Positions 35,604 through 44,225 of a DNA stretch of 64,000 nt are shown in pieces. A program made the translations under genes and the position numbers. The number at the start of each line of letters is the position of its first letter. Within the stretch, counting starts at the first letter, position 1. The notes under the pieces were generated by a model. That model saw only the letters and a list, made by a program, of their open reading frames with translations. It was not told the origin of the DNA and ran no database searches. The stretch covers positions 1 to 64,000 of the forward strand of contig JAGWHQ010000002.1 of NCBI GenBank assembly GCA_028866655.1. The letters are read 5' to 3'. Source of the stretch: Nitrososphaerota archaeon. GTDB lineage: Archaea; Thermoproteota; Nitrososphaeria; Nitrososphaerales; Nitrosopumilaceae.

Positions 35604-36542
35604 ATGGATATCAAGTCAGAGATACTAAAACTCAAAAAAGAAAAAGATGTACTCATTCTTGCTCATAATTACCAGTTGCCTGATGTACAAGATGTTGCAG
35701 ATTATGTAGGGGATTCGTTAGGGCTCTCAAGACAGGCTGCAAAGACTGAACAAAAGACGATTCTTTTCTGTGGGGTTCATTTTATGGCAGAAACTGCTGC
35801 AATAACATGTCCTGATAAAACCGTATTAATTCCAGATCTTGGGGCTGGCTGTTCGCTTGCAGATACCATCAATGCCGAAGAGTTACGAAAATGGAAGTCA
35901 GAGCATCCGAAAGCAATTACCGTGGGCTATGTCAACACGTCTGCAGAGGTCAAGGCAGAACTTGATTATTGTTGTACGTCATCTAATGCTGTAAATGTCG
36001 TAAAATCTATTCCGGAAGACCGGGAAGTTTTATTCTTGCCTGACATGTTTCTTGGCTCATATGTTGCAAAGATGACAAACAGAAACAACATGTTCATCTG
36101 GGCAGGTGAATGTCATGTTCATGCAGGTATTCGCTCACAAGATGTACAAGAGAAACTTCGAGAACATGCAAATGCTGAATTCTTGGTCCATCCTGAATGC
36201 AGTTGCACCTCTTCAGTAATGTATGATGTTGCATCGGGTGACTATGGTTCAAGACAAGTCCAGATTTTGTCAACCGAAGGAATGATGAATCATGCCAAAA
36301 ATTCTCCATCAAAGGAATTTGTAGTGGCAACAGAGACCGGCATATTGTACAGGATGCAAAAACAAAATCCTGACAAGAAGTTTATTCCAATGTCCGAGAA
36401 TGCAATATGCCGATACATGAAGATGATTACACTAGACAAGGTGTATGCATCATTGCAAGAAAACAAGTATCAAGTCAAAGTTCCAAAAAACATTGCAGAA
36501 AAGGCTCATCTTGCAATAGAGCGCATGCTTGCAATCAATTAA
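35604..36542 (+). CDS. nadA: quinolinate synthase
   Basis: This 312-residue iron-sulfur enzyme condenses iminoaspartate with dihydroxyacetone phosphate. The three [4Fe-4S] cysteines can be placed in ITCPDKT/GAGCSL (near residue 80-95), HPECSCTSSV (near 197) and ENAICRYM (near 266). The family motifs HNYQLPDVQDVADYVGDS and DMFLGSYVAKMT are present. It is convergent with nadC, overlapping by eight bases. With nadX and nadC the cluster covers the route from aspartate to nicotinate mononucleotide. Confidence 0.95.
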   Translation: MDIKSEILKLKKEKDVLILAHNYQLPDVQDVADYVGDSLGLSRQAAKTEQKTILFCGVHFMAETAAITCPDKTVLIPDLGAGCSLADTINAEELRKWKSEHPKAITVGYVNTSAEVKAELDYCCTSSNAVNVVKSIPEDREVLFLPDMFLGSYVAKMTNRNNMFIWAGECHVHAGIRSQDVQEKLREHANAEFLVHPECSCTSSVMYDVASGDYGSRQVQILSTEGMMNHAKNSPSKEFVVATETGILYRMQKQNPDKKFIPMSENAICRYMKMITLDKVYASLQENKYQVKVPKNIAEKAHLAIERMLAIN

Positions 36543-37362
36543 TTTCTAGACTCAGATCAAGGCCTATTACTGCACTTGTCAGTCTTCCAATGGATATCAT
36601 GTCTATTCCTGATCTTGCATATTGTGCTACGTTTGAATGATTTATTCCACCTGATGCTTCTATCTTTACTCTATCTCGCAAGCCAAGACGCTTGAGTTCT
36701 TGGATTATCTTTTTTATTTTTGGTGGTGACATGTTGTCAAGCATGATTATCTGTGCACCCTCTATTGATGCAGTAATTGCATCCTCTAGGCTCTCCACTT
36801 CAACCTCGATTTTTTCATGCTTTAGTTTTGCACGCTTGATCAACTGAAACAGCGAGTCTGATACTGCAATATGGTTGTCCTTTATCATGACCATCTGGTC
36901 AAGGGACATTCTGTGCTTGTGTCCCCCGCCAATCTCTACTGCGTCTTTGTCAAAAATTCTAAGACCTGGAGCTGTTTTTCTTGTAGAATACAATCCAACT
37001 TTGGGATTTGCAGCACGGATTTTTTTTACATACTGGTTTGTCTGGGTAGCAATTCCACTCATTCTTGACATTAAATTCAATGCAGTCCTCTCACATGATA
37101 ATATTGGATAGGTGTCACCTGAAATTGTCATTATCTTTTGGTTTGGAGTTACAGTCTGTCCGTCTTTTTTGTGTATTGTAACATTGCATCCTCTTGATGA
37201 AAAAATTTCCTTTGCATATGATACACCTGCCACTAGGCCATTTTCACGAGATATTATGGTTGCAGTAATTTTCTTTCTTGGAAGTAATTTGCTTGTAATG
37301 TCGCCACTTTTGATATCTTCTGCAAGAAATCCATCTAGTTGTTTTTTTGCACTTGATTGCAA
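36535..37362 (-). CDS. nadC: nicotinate-nucleotide pyrophosphorylase
   Basis: This 275-residue phosphoribosyltransferase decarboxylates quinolinate to form nicotinate mononucleotide. It carries ERTALNLMSRMSGIATQT, STRKTAPGLRIFDKDAVEIGG (PRPP and quinolinate contacts), KDNHI and EVEVESLEDA, closing with EASGGINHSNV. It is the last gene of a leftward unit with spt4 and rpo7, while its partner nadA comes in from the other side. The coding ends overlap. Confidence 0.95.
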   Translation of the reverse strand: MQSSAKKQLDGFLAEDIKSGDITSKLLPRKKITATIISRENGLVAGVSYAKEIFSSRGCNVTIHKKDGQTVTPNQKIMTISGDTYPILSCERTALNLMSRMSGIATQTNQYVKKIRAANPKVGLYSTRKTAPGLRIFDKDAVEIGGGHKHRMSLDQMVMIKDNHIAVSDSLFQLIKRAKLKHEKIEVEVESLEDAITASIEGAQIIMLDNMSPPKIKKIIQELKRLGLRDRVKIEASGGINHSNVAQYARSGIDMISIGRLTSAVIGLDLSLEIN

Positions 37363-37363
37363 C

Positions 37364-37552
37364 CTATGTTACCTTGAGTGCGTACTTGCCTTTCTCTTTT
37401 ATTCCAAGAGATTTGGCAACAAGAGAATTTGTTGGGTCTACAACAAGAACTGAGCTACTCCAATCTGGGCTAAGGTCAGATGACTTGCATATTGGACAAA
37501 CTTTTCCTACTGTTACAAACTTGCATTTACGGCAAGCCAATTCTCGTACCAT
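37364..37552 (-). CDS. spt4: Spt4 / RNA polymerase subunit E''
   Basis: This 62-residue zinc protein carries the four ligands in CRKC (residues 7-10) and CPIC (19-22), followed by DWSSSVLVVDPTNSLVAKSL, which is the dimer interface with the Spt5 NGN domain. Spt4/5 increases RNA polymerase processivity. It lies between rpo7 (six bases) and nadC (one base), a common arrangement in archaea. The length is normal. Confidence 0.95.
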   Translation of the reverse strand: MVRELACRKCKFVTVGKVCPICKSSDLSPDWSSSVLVVDPTNSLVAKSLGIKEKGKYALKVT

Positions 37553-37558
37553 TTTTTA

Positions 37559-38158
37559 TCACTTGGACTCCGCTGTCTTTTTGGTTTTCTCTGGAGTTGC
37601 AGCAGCTGGTGTTTTAGATTTTTTAATTTCCTCTTCAATCCATTCATCTGCACCAAGGAATGGTTGTCTGCATGTAATGCCGACCTTCATTGCTGCAGTC
37701 TTGCCAATTGACACTGCGGTAATTCTTGCACGAAGTGTTGTTCCAATCTTCATTGTTCTTCCACTCTGGTTTGCAAGGATCATGCCAGACTTGACATCGC
37801 TCTTGAGATAGTCGTCCATAATTTGTGACAAGTGTAATAGTGCATCTGTTGCACCAATTCTGACAAATGCTCCAAAGTCTGTAATCTCGACAATTTCTCC
37901 ACGGACAATTTCCTGGAGTTTTGGTGAAAATGTTAATGCTGTAAATTCTACTCTGTGATATGTTCCGCCGTCACCTGCAATTACTTTGCCCATTTTTTCT
38001 ACCTTGGTTTCAAGTATCATGATGACATAGCCAAGTTCTGGATTTATCATGCTCTCATACTTTTCACGTAAAATGGTGATTGCGGCCTTTTTGAGAGACT
38101 CTCCAAATAGTTTAGGAGGTATTCTAACTACATCAGTAAGGGTCGATATAGAAAACAT
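37559..38158 (-). CDS. rpo7: RNA polymerase subunit Rpo7 (RpoE)
   Basis: This 199-residue subunit forms the stalk of archaeal RNA polymerase with Rpo4. The N-terminal RNP-like part (residues 1-78) carries the DVVRIPPKLFGESLKKA tip, and the S1 domain (82-160) has VRGEIVEITDFGAFVRIGATDALLHLSQI. A Lys/Ala-rich C-terminal extension of about 25 residues is unusual in length but low in complexity. It starts the rpo7-spt4-nadC unit. Confidence 0.95.
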   Translation of the reverse strand: MFSISTLTDVVRIPPKLFGESLKKAAITILREKYESMINPELGYVIMILETKVEKMGKVIAGDGGTYHRVEFTALTFSPKLQEIVRGEIVEITDFGAFVRIGATDALLHLSQIMDDYLKSDVKSGMILANQSGRTMKIGTTLRARITAVSIGKTAAMKVGITCRQPFLGADEWIEEEIKKSKTPAAATPEKTKKTAESK

Positions 38159-38255
38159 CCATAAAACGACATAAAATTTGAATTTATGAATCTTTGGATA
38201 ACTAGAATATTATTTTTGCCTATGTTTAAATATTGTATTCGGGATTTTTTACATT

Positions 38256-39344
38256 ATGGTTTCAGTTGATCAAGTACTTTCTACGTTATCTACTGTAATC
38301 GATCCAGATCTCAAAAAGGATATCGTCTCAATGGGCATGATAAAAGACATTGAGATAAACGGCGGTGATCTGAAATTTACACTAGAACTTACTACTCCTG
38401 CTTGTCCTTTTAATGATGAAATCGAACAAGATGTTCGAAACGCAATAGCCAAGATAAAAGAGGTTTCAAAGTTTGATCTCAAAGTTACTGCCAAAGTCAT
38501 GGAGGGCCGTTCACTTAGCATGGACGAGATGCTACCTACAGTCAAAAACATCATTGGTGTCGCAAGTGGAAAAGGTGGAGTGGGTAAAACTACGGTCTCT
38601 GTAAACTTGGCACTTGCATTGGCACAGACTGGTGCTAAAGTTGGGTTGCTTGATGCAGATATCTATGGACCCAGTGTTCCACTGATGCTTGGAATGGGAA
38701 AATCTGCAATGGAAGTTGACAATAATAAATTACAGCCTGCTGAATCACACGGACTCAAAGTTGTATCATTTGGTTTCTTTGCAGAGCAAGCCCACCAGGC
38801 TGCAATTTACAGGGGGCCAATCATTTCTGGAATTTTAAAACAGTTTCTTGTTGATACCAACTGGTCTGACCTTGATTATCTTATTGTAGACTTGCCACCT
38901 GGAACTGGAGACATTCCTCTTACACTTGCACAGACCATACCAATCACTGGTATAGTTGTTGTAACAACACCACAAGATGTTGCAAGCAATATTGCGGTCA
39001 AAGCATTTGGAATGTTCCAAAAGCTAAACATCCCCATCATGGGAGTGATAGAAAACATGAGCTACTTCAAATGTCCAAACTGTGCAACAGATCATTACAT
39101 ATTTGGAAAAGAGGGCGCAAAAAGAATGAGTGAGACACACAACTTGCCATTCTTGGGTGCAATTCCTCTAAATCCTGGTATCATGGAAGGCTCTGACAGT
39201 GGCAGACCAGTGCTTGTAACTGATCCAAATTCGACCATGTCACAAGCATTCATGGTTGTGGCAAAGAATGTTGCAGCAAGATGTAGTGTACTTGCATCTC
39301 AGCTAGGCGATGAACTAAAAGCTGAGGTCGCAACTCAAAAATAG
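38256..39344 (+). CDS. Mrp/NBP35-type iron-sulfur scaffold ATPase
   Basis: This 362-residue protein joins an N-terminal MIP18/DUF59 domain (1-85, with TPACPFND) to a ParA/MinD-type ATPase. The deviant Walker A is GVASGKGGVGKTTVSVNLA (about 100-118). The Fe-S motif is CPNCATD (CxxC), late in the protein. Family members insert or carry Fe-S clusters in the cytosol; the archaeal role is presumably Fe-S assembly. It is followed after 19 bases by a dephospho-CoA kinase gene. It starts with ATG 38256, after a long intergenic gap. Confidence 0.95.
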   Translation: MVSVDQVLSTLSTVIDPDLKKDIVSMGMIKDIEINGGDLKFTLELTTPACPFNDEIEQDVRNAIAKIKEVSKFDLKVTAKVMEGRSLSMDEMLPTVKNIIGVASGKGGVGKTTVSVNLALALAQTGAKVGLLDADIYGPSVPLMLGMGKSAMEVDNNKLQPAESHGLKVVSFGFFAEQAHQAAIYRGPIISGILKQFLVDTNWSDLDYLIVDLPPGTGDIPLTLAQTIPITGIVVVTTPQDVASNIAVKAFGMFQKLNIPIMGVIENMSYFKCPNCATDHYIFGKEGAKRMSETHNLPFLGAIPLNPGIMEGSDSGRPVLVTDPNSTMSQAFMVVAKNVAARCSVLASQLGDELKAEVATQK

Positions 39345-39363
39345 TTCAAAACAAAGGTAAATT

Positions 39364-39858
39364 GTGCACCTTCCTGAACATTTACGCTCTGCATTAAAAG
39401 AACCACTTGGTATCCTCATACCTGATTATAAAGTAACTAGGGGAAACGTTTCAAAAAATATTCCAAAAGATGCATCTGTGATTACTGTAGGTGATGCCAC
39501 CACAGAAAAAATGATATCATTTGGTCTCAGTCCATCACTGCAAATTGTAGACTCGCTTGAAAAAAGAAACAAGAGAGACTTGCCAGGTGGATATGTAAAA
39601 ACAATACTTGAATGTAAAAATCCTGCTGCAGAAATTACAGATGAAAGCATCTTGACAATTCGCAAGGCACTTGACATGGCGCCTCCTGTGAGAATAATTG
39701 TTGACGGGGAGGAGGACTTGCTTGTTCTTCCTGTTGCAGTTTATGCGCCAGATGGTTCTGTGATATTATATGGCCAGCCAAATGAAGGACTGGTTTTTGT
39801 ATCCCTGACAGAGGAGGTAAGAAATAAGGCTAGATCTATAATGAGTTCAATGAGTTAA
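39364..39858 (+). CDS. GTP-dependent dephospho-CoA kinase (DUF359)
   Basis: This 164-residue protein starts at GTG 39364. The DUF359 family replaces CoaE in archaea and makes CoA from dephospho-CoA with GTP. Recognisable elements are VGDATTEKMISFG, QIVDSLEKRNKR and the VDGEEDLLVLPVAVYAPDGS stretch with GQP. It shares a transcript with mrp (19-base gap). Assignment rests on the family pattern. Confidence 0.85.
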   Translation: MHLPEHLRSALKEPLGILIPDYKVTRGNVSKNIPKDASVITVGDATTEKMISFGLSPSLQIVDSLEKRNKRDLPGGYVKTILECKNPAAEITDESILTIRKALDMAPPVRIIVDGEEDLLVLPVAVYAPDGSVILYGQPNEGLVFVSLTEEVRNKARSIMSSMS

Positions 39859-39996
39859 GCGGGGAATGAGGAGACGGTGGCTGTATGATTTGTGATTAAA
39901 CTAATGAATTTCTGACCCTACTTACCACTATAATGGTTGAAACAAAAAAATCCACAACTATCAACACGAATTTTGACAACATAAATTAAACTTGGA

Positions 39997-40377
39997 ATGG
40001 TATCCTTTGATTCTGTGAAGCTAGACTCTGATCTGCATTTTAAGATACTTGAAAAAGTTGGAGTCTATTCTGCAAGATTTAGTATTTCAGAGCCCAGGAT
40101 ATTGATGACAACAAAGGAGGTGCTAGAGATGCCAAAACAAGTAACTGAAGGGAGGAGAACCTCTGCCTACAAGTATCTGGGGGTATCATACATTCAGGAT
40201 AATGTGGTCTTTATCAATGTCAGAAAGATACCTGATGAGAAGACACTTGAAAATACTATTGTGCATGAATTGATTCACATGAGATTTCCATACCTCAGTC
40301 ATGGAAGGAGATTTAACAAGATGGTAAGACGGGGCCTTGCAGGCTGGACATTCAAACCATATTCAAAAAGACGCTGA
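39997..40377 (+). CDS. small HExxH metallopeptidase-like protein
   Basis: This 126-residue protein has a zinc-binding HELIHMRFPYLSHGRRF motif (about residues 89-105) with the third His a few residues later, like YgjP/SprT-type minimal gluzincins. The N-terminal half is beta-rich (FSISEPRILMTTKEVLEM). It starts at ATG 39997. Substrate unknown. It is convergent with the small zinc protein at 40383 (ends five bases apart). Confidence 0.8.
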   Translation: MVSFDSVKLDSDLHFKILEKVGVYSARFSISEPRILMTTKEVLEMPKQVTEGRRTSAYKYLGVSYIQDNVVFINVRKIPDEKTLENTIVHELIHMRFPYLSHGRRFNKMVRRGLAGWTFKPYSKRR

Positions 40378-40382
40378 AAAAC

Positions 40383-40574
40383 TTAGGCCTTTTCTTCTAT
40401 TACTCGAGTCATGTCAAGCTTGTCTATCTGGGATTCTATTGTATGCTTCATGGCTTCGTTATGCTCTGGGCAAAACTTGAAAAAACCATCTACTGTTTCA
40501 AAGCAGCCGCATATCCATTTTGTTTGCATATCGCCTTCTACTGTTAATCTGTTATAGTCGCTTTTCTTTGTCAT
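40383..40574 (-). CDS. 63-aa small zinc-binding-like protein
   Basis: This small protein has ICGCFETVDGFFKFCPEHNE: CxC, then CxxH, which suggests one zinc site. The rest is helical (HTIESQIDKLDMTRVIEEK). No family is recognised, but such short Cys/His proteins are frequent in this window. Its ATG lies about 75 bases downstream of the DUF2024-type gene's stop on the same strand. Confidence 0.65.
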   Translation of the reverse strand: MTKKSDYNRLTVEGDMQTKWICGCFETVDGFFKFCPEHNEAMKHTIESQIDKLDMTRVIEEKA

Positions 40575-40649
40575 GAATTAGTATCATATGCATTACGCTA
40601 AAAAGAGTTTTTAAAAATAACGGTTGGATTAAAAAATTGAGATTAGATC

Positions 40650-40907
40650 TTACGGACAGCCTTCCATCTTTTGGATGAAGTAGCCTTTCTTTTGGATCTC
40701 GTTGGCAATTGGTTCTGGTGCACCTTGCGAGTGGCAGAATTGGCACTCTTCGGTTGAAACCTTTGACTCGGCTTCTCCGATTGTCTTGAGCCATTCTTTT
40801 GCATACTGGATTGCCTTTTGGTGATCCTTCTGGCTTGTAATGACATCAAAATGCATCGTATGGCCATCTTTTGCCTCTACGTATGTATCGTATACGTGAA
40901 TTTCCAT
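40650..40907 (-). CDS. DUF2024-like small protein
   Basis: This 85-residue soluble protein begins EIHVYDTYVEAKDGHTMHFDV and has a C-x2-C pair in ECQFCHSQGA. The YDTYV-x-A-x-D-G-H-x-M-H-F-D pattern is that of DUF2024, a short alpha/beta protein of unknown function. The GYFIQKMEGCP ending fits too. A metal role is possible from C-x2-C-H. Transcribed leftward, with an AT-rich promoter above 40907. Confidence 0.75.
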   Translation of the reverse strand: MEIHVYDTYVEAKDGHTMHFDVITSQKDHQKAIQYAKEWLKTIGEAESKVSTEECQFCHSQGAPEPIANEIQKKGYFIQKMEGCP

Positions 40908-41317
40908 AATTGCTATTCGAAAAAAGGGATATTTAATCTAATTTGGACAAGTTTTTAACATAACGTGCAAAGTAATGGTCGATCGTAAAATCTGAGACTC
41001 TGATCGTCATTTATAGAACTATTACTTTTGAAAACTTCCTAACTCTGGTGAATATGCGATCAAAAATAATGTACAATGTACAATTTTACGAGGATTCATC
41101 TTTAAGATCATCTAATATCGGTAAACACGTTTTTGCTGTATCGTTGGTTTTTTTAAATAGGAAAAAAATAGGAAATTTTTGCCTATTTTGTGCCTAAGGT
41201 ATCAATAATTCTTTCAAAATTGTTGCGAAACCTTTGGTTCTGACTTGGTAATGTCTAAAATCTTCTAAAACCGACCTGTATTCTGATAAATCCTTTTACA
41301 CAAGTTCGTACCAATAA
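40908..41317. other. 410-bp non-coding stretch with an inverted repeat
   Basis: No strong gene. The notable structure is AAAATAGG (41165-41172) and CCTATTTT (41182-41189), an 8-bp inverted repeat that could form a hairpin with a 9-nt loop, preceded by the partial direct repeat AATAGG near 41156. A 47-codon frame from ATG 41054 (MRSKIMYNVQFYEDSSLR...) spans this repeat but looks weak. The region ends with the promoter of the small C2H2 gene at 41318. Confidence 0.35.
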
Positions 41318-41422
41318 TTGCCGTTGTGGGGCGCTAAAACCGAGCTAAAATGCAAGGACTGTGACACTACTTTTACAGATAGAGAGCACTTTGAACGACA
41401 CAAAAAAGTTCATAAAAAATAG
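41318..41422 (+). CDS. 34-aa C2H2 zinc-finger mini-protein
   Basis: The frame starts at TTG 41318, right after an in-frame TAA, and ends at TAG 41420-41422. The protein is essentially one classical zinc finger, C-K-D-C then 12 residues and H-K-K-V-H (LKCKDCDTTFTDREHF...). The C-x2-C-x12-H-x3-H spacing is exact. No ATG is available, so the TTG (or TTG 41324) must serve as start. A DNA- or RNA-binding role is likely, but the target is unknown. Confidence 0.6.
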   Translation: MPLWGAKTELKCKDCDTTFTDREHFERHKKVHKK

Positions 41423-41423
41423 G

Positions 41424-41837
41424 TCACAATACCTTTACAGGAACTGGGACTATACCTGAATTGTAAATATACGCCTTGAATTCATCATTTATGTTTGAAA
41501 AAATTATCCATGGCACTGGATTGATTTCCATGTATTTCTTGTCTGTTGATGATGGATATGGAACAGAATCTGGATGGGAATGAAATATTCCACTGATATC
41601 TAACTTCATCTTCTCTGCTGTACTATATGCCGATATCAGTTCTTCATTTGAAATGGTAAAATTTACTGGAGATACATCAATGTTTTTTGCAAGAAAAATT
41701 TCCTTTATGGTAACTTGATCATCAATATTATTCCCAAACAAAATTGCACATGCTTCATTCGGTGAGTTTTGTTCTGAATGTTTTTTTAATGTCTCTGTTT
41801 GACTCTTTGAAAGAATTATTGCTTTGGGTATTGTCAT
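41424..41837 (-). CDS. JAMM/MPN-domain metalloprotease
   Basis: This 137-residue protein uses ATG 41837, which overlaps the upstream gene's stop (ATGA). The JAMM zinc motif is complete: E in SPNEACAILFG, then GIFHSHPDSVPYPSSTDKKY, giving H-x-H-x7-S-x2-D. It is expected to cut isopeptide bonds or remove small ubiquitin-like modifiers (SAMP type). Its coupling to a cupredoxin membrane protein is unexpected. A longer in-frame start at 41879 exists but lies inside the neighbour. Confidence 0.85.
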   Translation of the reverse strand: MTIPKAIILSKSQTETLKKHSEQNSPNEACAILFGNNIDDQVTIKEIFLAKNIDVSPVNFTISNEELISAYSTAEKMKLDISGIFHSHPDSVPYPSSTDKKYMEINPVPWIIFSNINDEFKAYIYNSGIVPVPVKVL

Positions 41838-42946
41838 CCTACTGTAACTTTTCCAGTCATCCATGGGTGGACTGTGCAAAAGTATGATATGTTTCCGGTT
41901 GCGTTAAAGTTCTGCTTGAATGTTTGTCCTGGTTTGATAAGACCAGAGTCAAACAGTGAGCCAGGTGATGTATCGCTAGGAGTACCACTTGTGACTGTAT
42001 GTGCTGCACTGTCTTGGTTTGTCCAGACAACTGTGGTTCCAACCTTTACTGTACTATCCTGTGGGTCGAAGTATTTCTGACCTGCAGCGTGTGTCGAGGC
42101 ACCTTTGGAGATTGTTACATTTGCAAACAATGGTGCTGTTATGGTTATACTTCCTGACATGATTGGGTGTACAGTACAAAGATACTGGTATGTTGTAGCA
42201 TTAAGTTTTGATGTATCAAGACGGAATGTCTTACCTGCTGATATTATTCCCGAGTCCCACGTTGTACCGTCTGCACTTGTTACAGTGTGGCCGACTTTGT
42301 CGTTGTTGGTCCACTCTATAATGTCCCCTTTGGGAACTGTTACTGAATTTGGTGTGAAACTTGGGTTACCCTTGACTGATGCATTTACAGGAATGTTGAT
42401 TGATATGACTGGTGCATTTGAAACAGGTGCTGTTGTTGAGTTGGTTGAATTTTGTTGCATTGAAGTAAGGTGGAATTGCGCGCCTGGTCCAATGAAACCA
42501 AATGCCGTGTAAGAGCCTATTGCCACCACCATTGCTGCAACAAATATTGTCGCCACTGGCTTGAAGTGCTTTGGCATCTTCATTGAGAAAAATGCTAGAA
42601 CTATTGTTGGTATCAAGATGATTAGCAACAATCCGACAAATACTGTCAATGATGTGATTACTTTGTTCAAGCTCAAGGCATATGTTCCAACAGAGCCTGC
42701 TATGCCAAAGATTACAAGTGTAGTTGCCTTGGCACGTCCGCTGGTAGATACTCCTCCACCACTTAGAATTCCTGCTGATAAGAAGATCAAGCCGATAAAC
42801 AAGGTTAAACCTGAAAGAGCTTGCATTCCTGTAAGGAACGTATTTGCAATACCCAAATATGATAAAATTACTCCTGCCAGACCAATCGCCGATAGTCCCA
42901 TTCCTGGCATCATGAGGTCCCAGTCACTCATTTGTGGTTGTTCCAT
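41834..42946 (-). CDS. membrane protein with two cupredoxin domains
   Basis: This 370-residue protein has four or five membrane helices (about residues 12-155), then two plastocyanin-like domains. Each has the copper ligand pattern: first H in GHTVTSADGTTWDSG with C-T-V-H-P-I-M, second H in AAHTVTSGTPS with C-T-V-H-P-W-M. The type 1 copper ligands His, Cys, His, Met can thus be placed in both. It is likely an electron carrier at the outer face, which suits copper-based respiration in ammonia oxidizers. The JAMM gene follows with overlap. Confidence 0.9.
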   Translation of the reverse strand: MEQPQMSDWDLMMPGMGLSAIGLAGVILSYLGIANTFLTGMQALSGLTLFIGLIFLSAGILSGGGVSTSGRAKATTLVIFGIAGSVGTYALSLNKVITSLTVFVGLLLIILIPTIVLAFFSMKMPKHFKPVATIFVAAMVVAIGSYTAFGFIGPGAQFHLTSMQQNSTNSTTAPVSNAPVISINIPVNASVKGNPSFTPNSVTVPKGDIIEWTNNDKVGHTVTSADGTTWDSGIISAGKTFRLDTSKLNATTYQYLCTVHPIMSGSITITAPLFANVTISKGASTHAAGQKYFDPQDSTVKVGTTVVWTNQDSAAHTVTSGTPSDTSPGSLFDSGLIKPGQTFKQNFNATGNISYFCTVHPWMTGKVTVG

Positions 42947-43026
42947 GAAGTGACATACTTAATTCTTTTGAACATGTGGGGTAATCTTCGAAGAAATTAA
43001 ATTCCCTGCAAATCAGCTATAGATCT

Positions 43027-43908
43027 GTGGGATTAAAGGAAGTACTTGAAGTATCTAAACCGAGAATCATAGTTTTACTTGTCATTACAGCAGTTACCTC
43101 AATGTATGCTGCAAGCATACTGATCGCACACAAACCACTTGATACCGTTACACTCCTTCATCTTATAGTTGCAGGTGCACTCTCGTCTGCAGGTTCTAGT
43201 GCTCTGAACCATTTCTATGACAGAGATATCGATCCATTGATGAAAAGAACTAGCACAAGACCTATCCCATCTGGAAGGATGGCTGCTCGCAGTGTTTTGA
43301 TATATGGTCTTGCAGTTAGTTGCATTTCTGTAATTTATGCTTGGTTTACACTAAATCCAGTTTCTACTTTCTTTATTGCGTTGGGAATATTTTTCTATGT
43401 GATAATCTATACAGTCTGGCTCAAACGAAGCAACTGGTCAAACATTGTAATTGGCGGATTTGCAGGAAGCTGTGCATCAATGGCAGGATGGGCTGCAGCA
43501 ACTGGCTCTATGGATATTCTTGGTGCATTGGTTGGTACACTAGTCTTTGTGTGGACACCGTCTCATTTCTGGTGTCTTGCAATGAAGATACGAGATGATT
43601 ATGCTGAAGCCAAAGTTCCAATGCTTCCAGTATTGATTGGCATGCAAAAAACGTCCAAGTATATTTTGCTCAACACTGCGATACTGTTACCATATTCAAT
43701 TGCACTAGTTGCATTTGGATTGGGATATGTGTATCTTGGAGTTGCCCTTGTGTCAGGTGGCCTAATGTTGGTTTACCATTACAAGCTTACAAAGACACCA
43801 ACTTCGGACTTTGCATGGAAAGCATACAAGGTGACTGCCCCGTATCTTACAATCATCTTTGTAGGAATTGCACTTGATGCTGCGTTCCACTTTCCAGTGA
43901 TAAAATAA
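43027..43908 (+). CDS. ctaB: heme O synthase (protoheme IX farnesyltransferase)
   Basis: This 293-residue UbiA-type prenyltransferase starts at GTG 43027. The first Asp-rich motif NHFYDRDIDPLMKRTSTRPIPSG and the second, MKIRDDYAEAKVPMLPVL, match CtaB/CyoE. There are about eight membrane helices. It adds a farnesyl-type chain to heme B for terminal oxidases. Its divergent partner is the two-cupredoxin membrane protein, consistent with a respiratory theme. Confidence 0.95.
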   Translation: MGLKEVLEVSKPRIIVLLVITAVTSMYAASILIAHKPLDTVTLLHLIVAGALSSAGSSALNHFYDRDIDPLMKRTSTRPIPSGRMAARSVLIYGLAVSCISVIYAWFTLNPVSTFFIALGIFFYVIIYTVWLKRSNWSNIVIGGFAGSCASMAGWAAATGSMDILGALVGTLVFVWTPSHFWCLAMKIRDDYAEAKVPMLPVLIGMQKTSKYILLNTAILLPYSIALVAFGLGYVYLGVALVSGGLMLVYHYKLTKTPTSDFAWKAYKVTAPYLTIIFVGIALDAAFHFPVIK

Positions 43909-44223
43909 TTATTCTGAAATCTCTTCTTCTTGGCCTACACCTGGAAATCCTGATTCGTATTCTTTTTCCAAGTTTTCCATGTTCTGTTTTTCTATCTCGT
44001 CTTCATCTTCGATTTTTTCAGATATTTCTATCCTACGTTCGTCTTTTGTCAACCAAGTTACCTTGATGAGGCCATAAATCTCTAGATTGAGCAGAGTCTT
44101 GTTAAACTCATCTTCTGGAATTGAGATGCCTGCCTTGATGAGAGACTTTGATAATTCTGAATCAGTAAGCGAGCCTGCAATCTTGATCTTTTCGTATATG
44201 GTATTTCGTAATGGGATGGCCAT
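43909..44223 (-). CDS. small winged-helix-like hypothetical protein
   Basis: This 104-residue protein has an N-terminal winged-helix-like half (TIYEKIKIAGSLTDSELSKSLIKAGISIPEDEFNKTLLNLEIYGLIKVTW) and a strongly acidic tail (ERRIEISEKIEDEDEIEKQ...). The first half could bind nucleic acid or protein. It is last in the leftward unit with Cdc48 (two bases away). Its stop lies one base from that of ctaB. No family is named with confidence. Confidence 0.7.
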   Translation of the reverse strand: MAIPLRNTIYEKIKIAGSLTDSELSKSLIKAGISIPEDEFNKTLLNLEIYGLIKVTWLTKDERRIEISEKIEDEDEIEKQNMENLEKEYESGFPGVGQEEEISE

Positions 44224-44225
44224 AC

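Noticed and set aside
41054-41197. 47-codon ORF on the + strand
   Set aside because: It crosses a palindrome in an AT-rich stretch, lacks any motif and has poor composition; kept only as a note in the gap entry.
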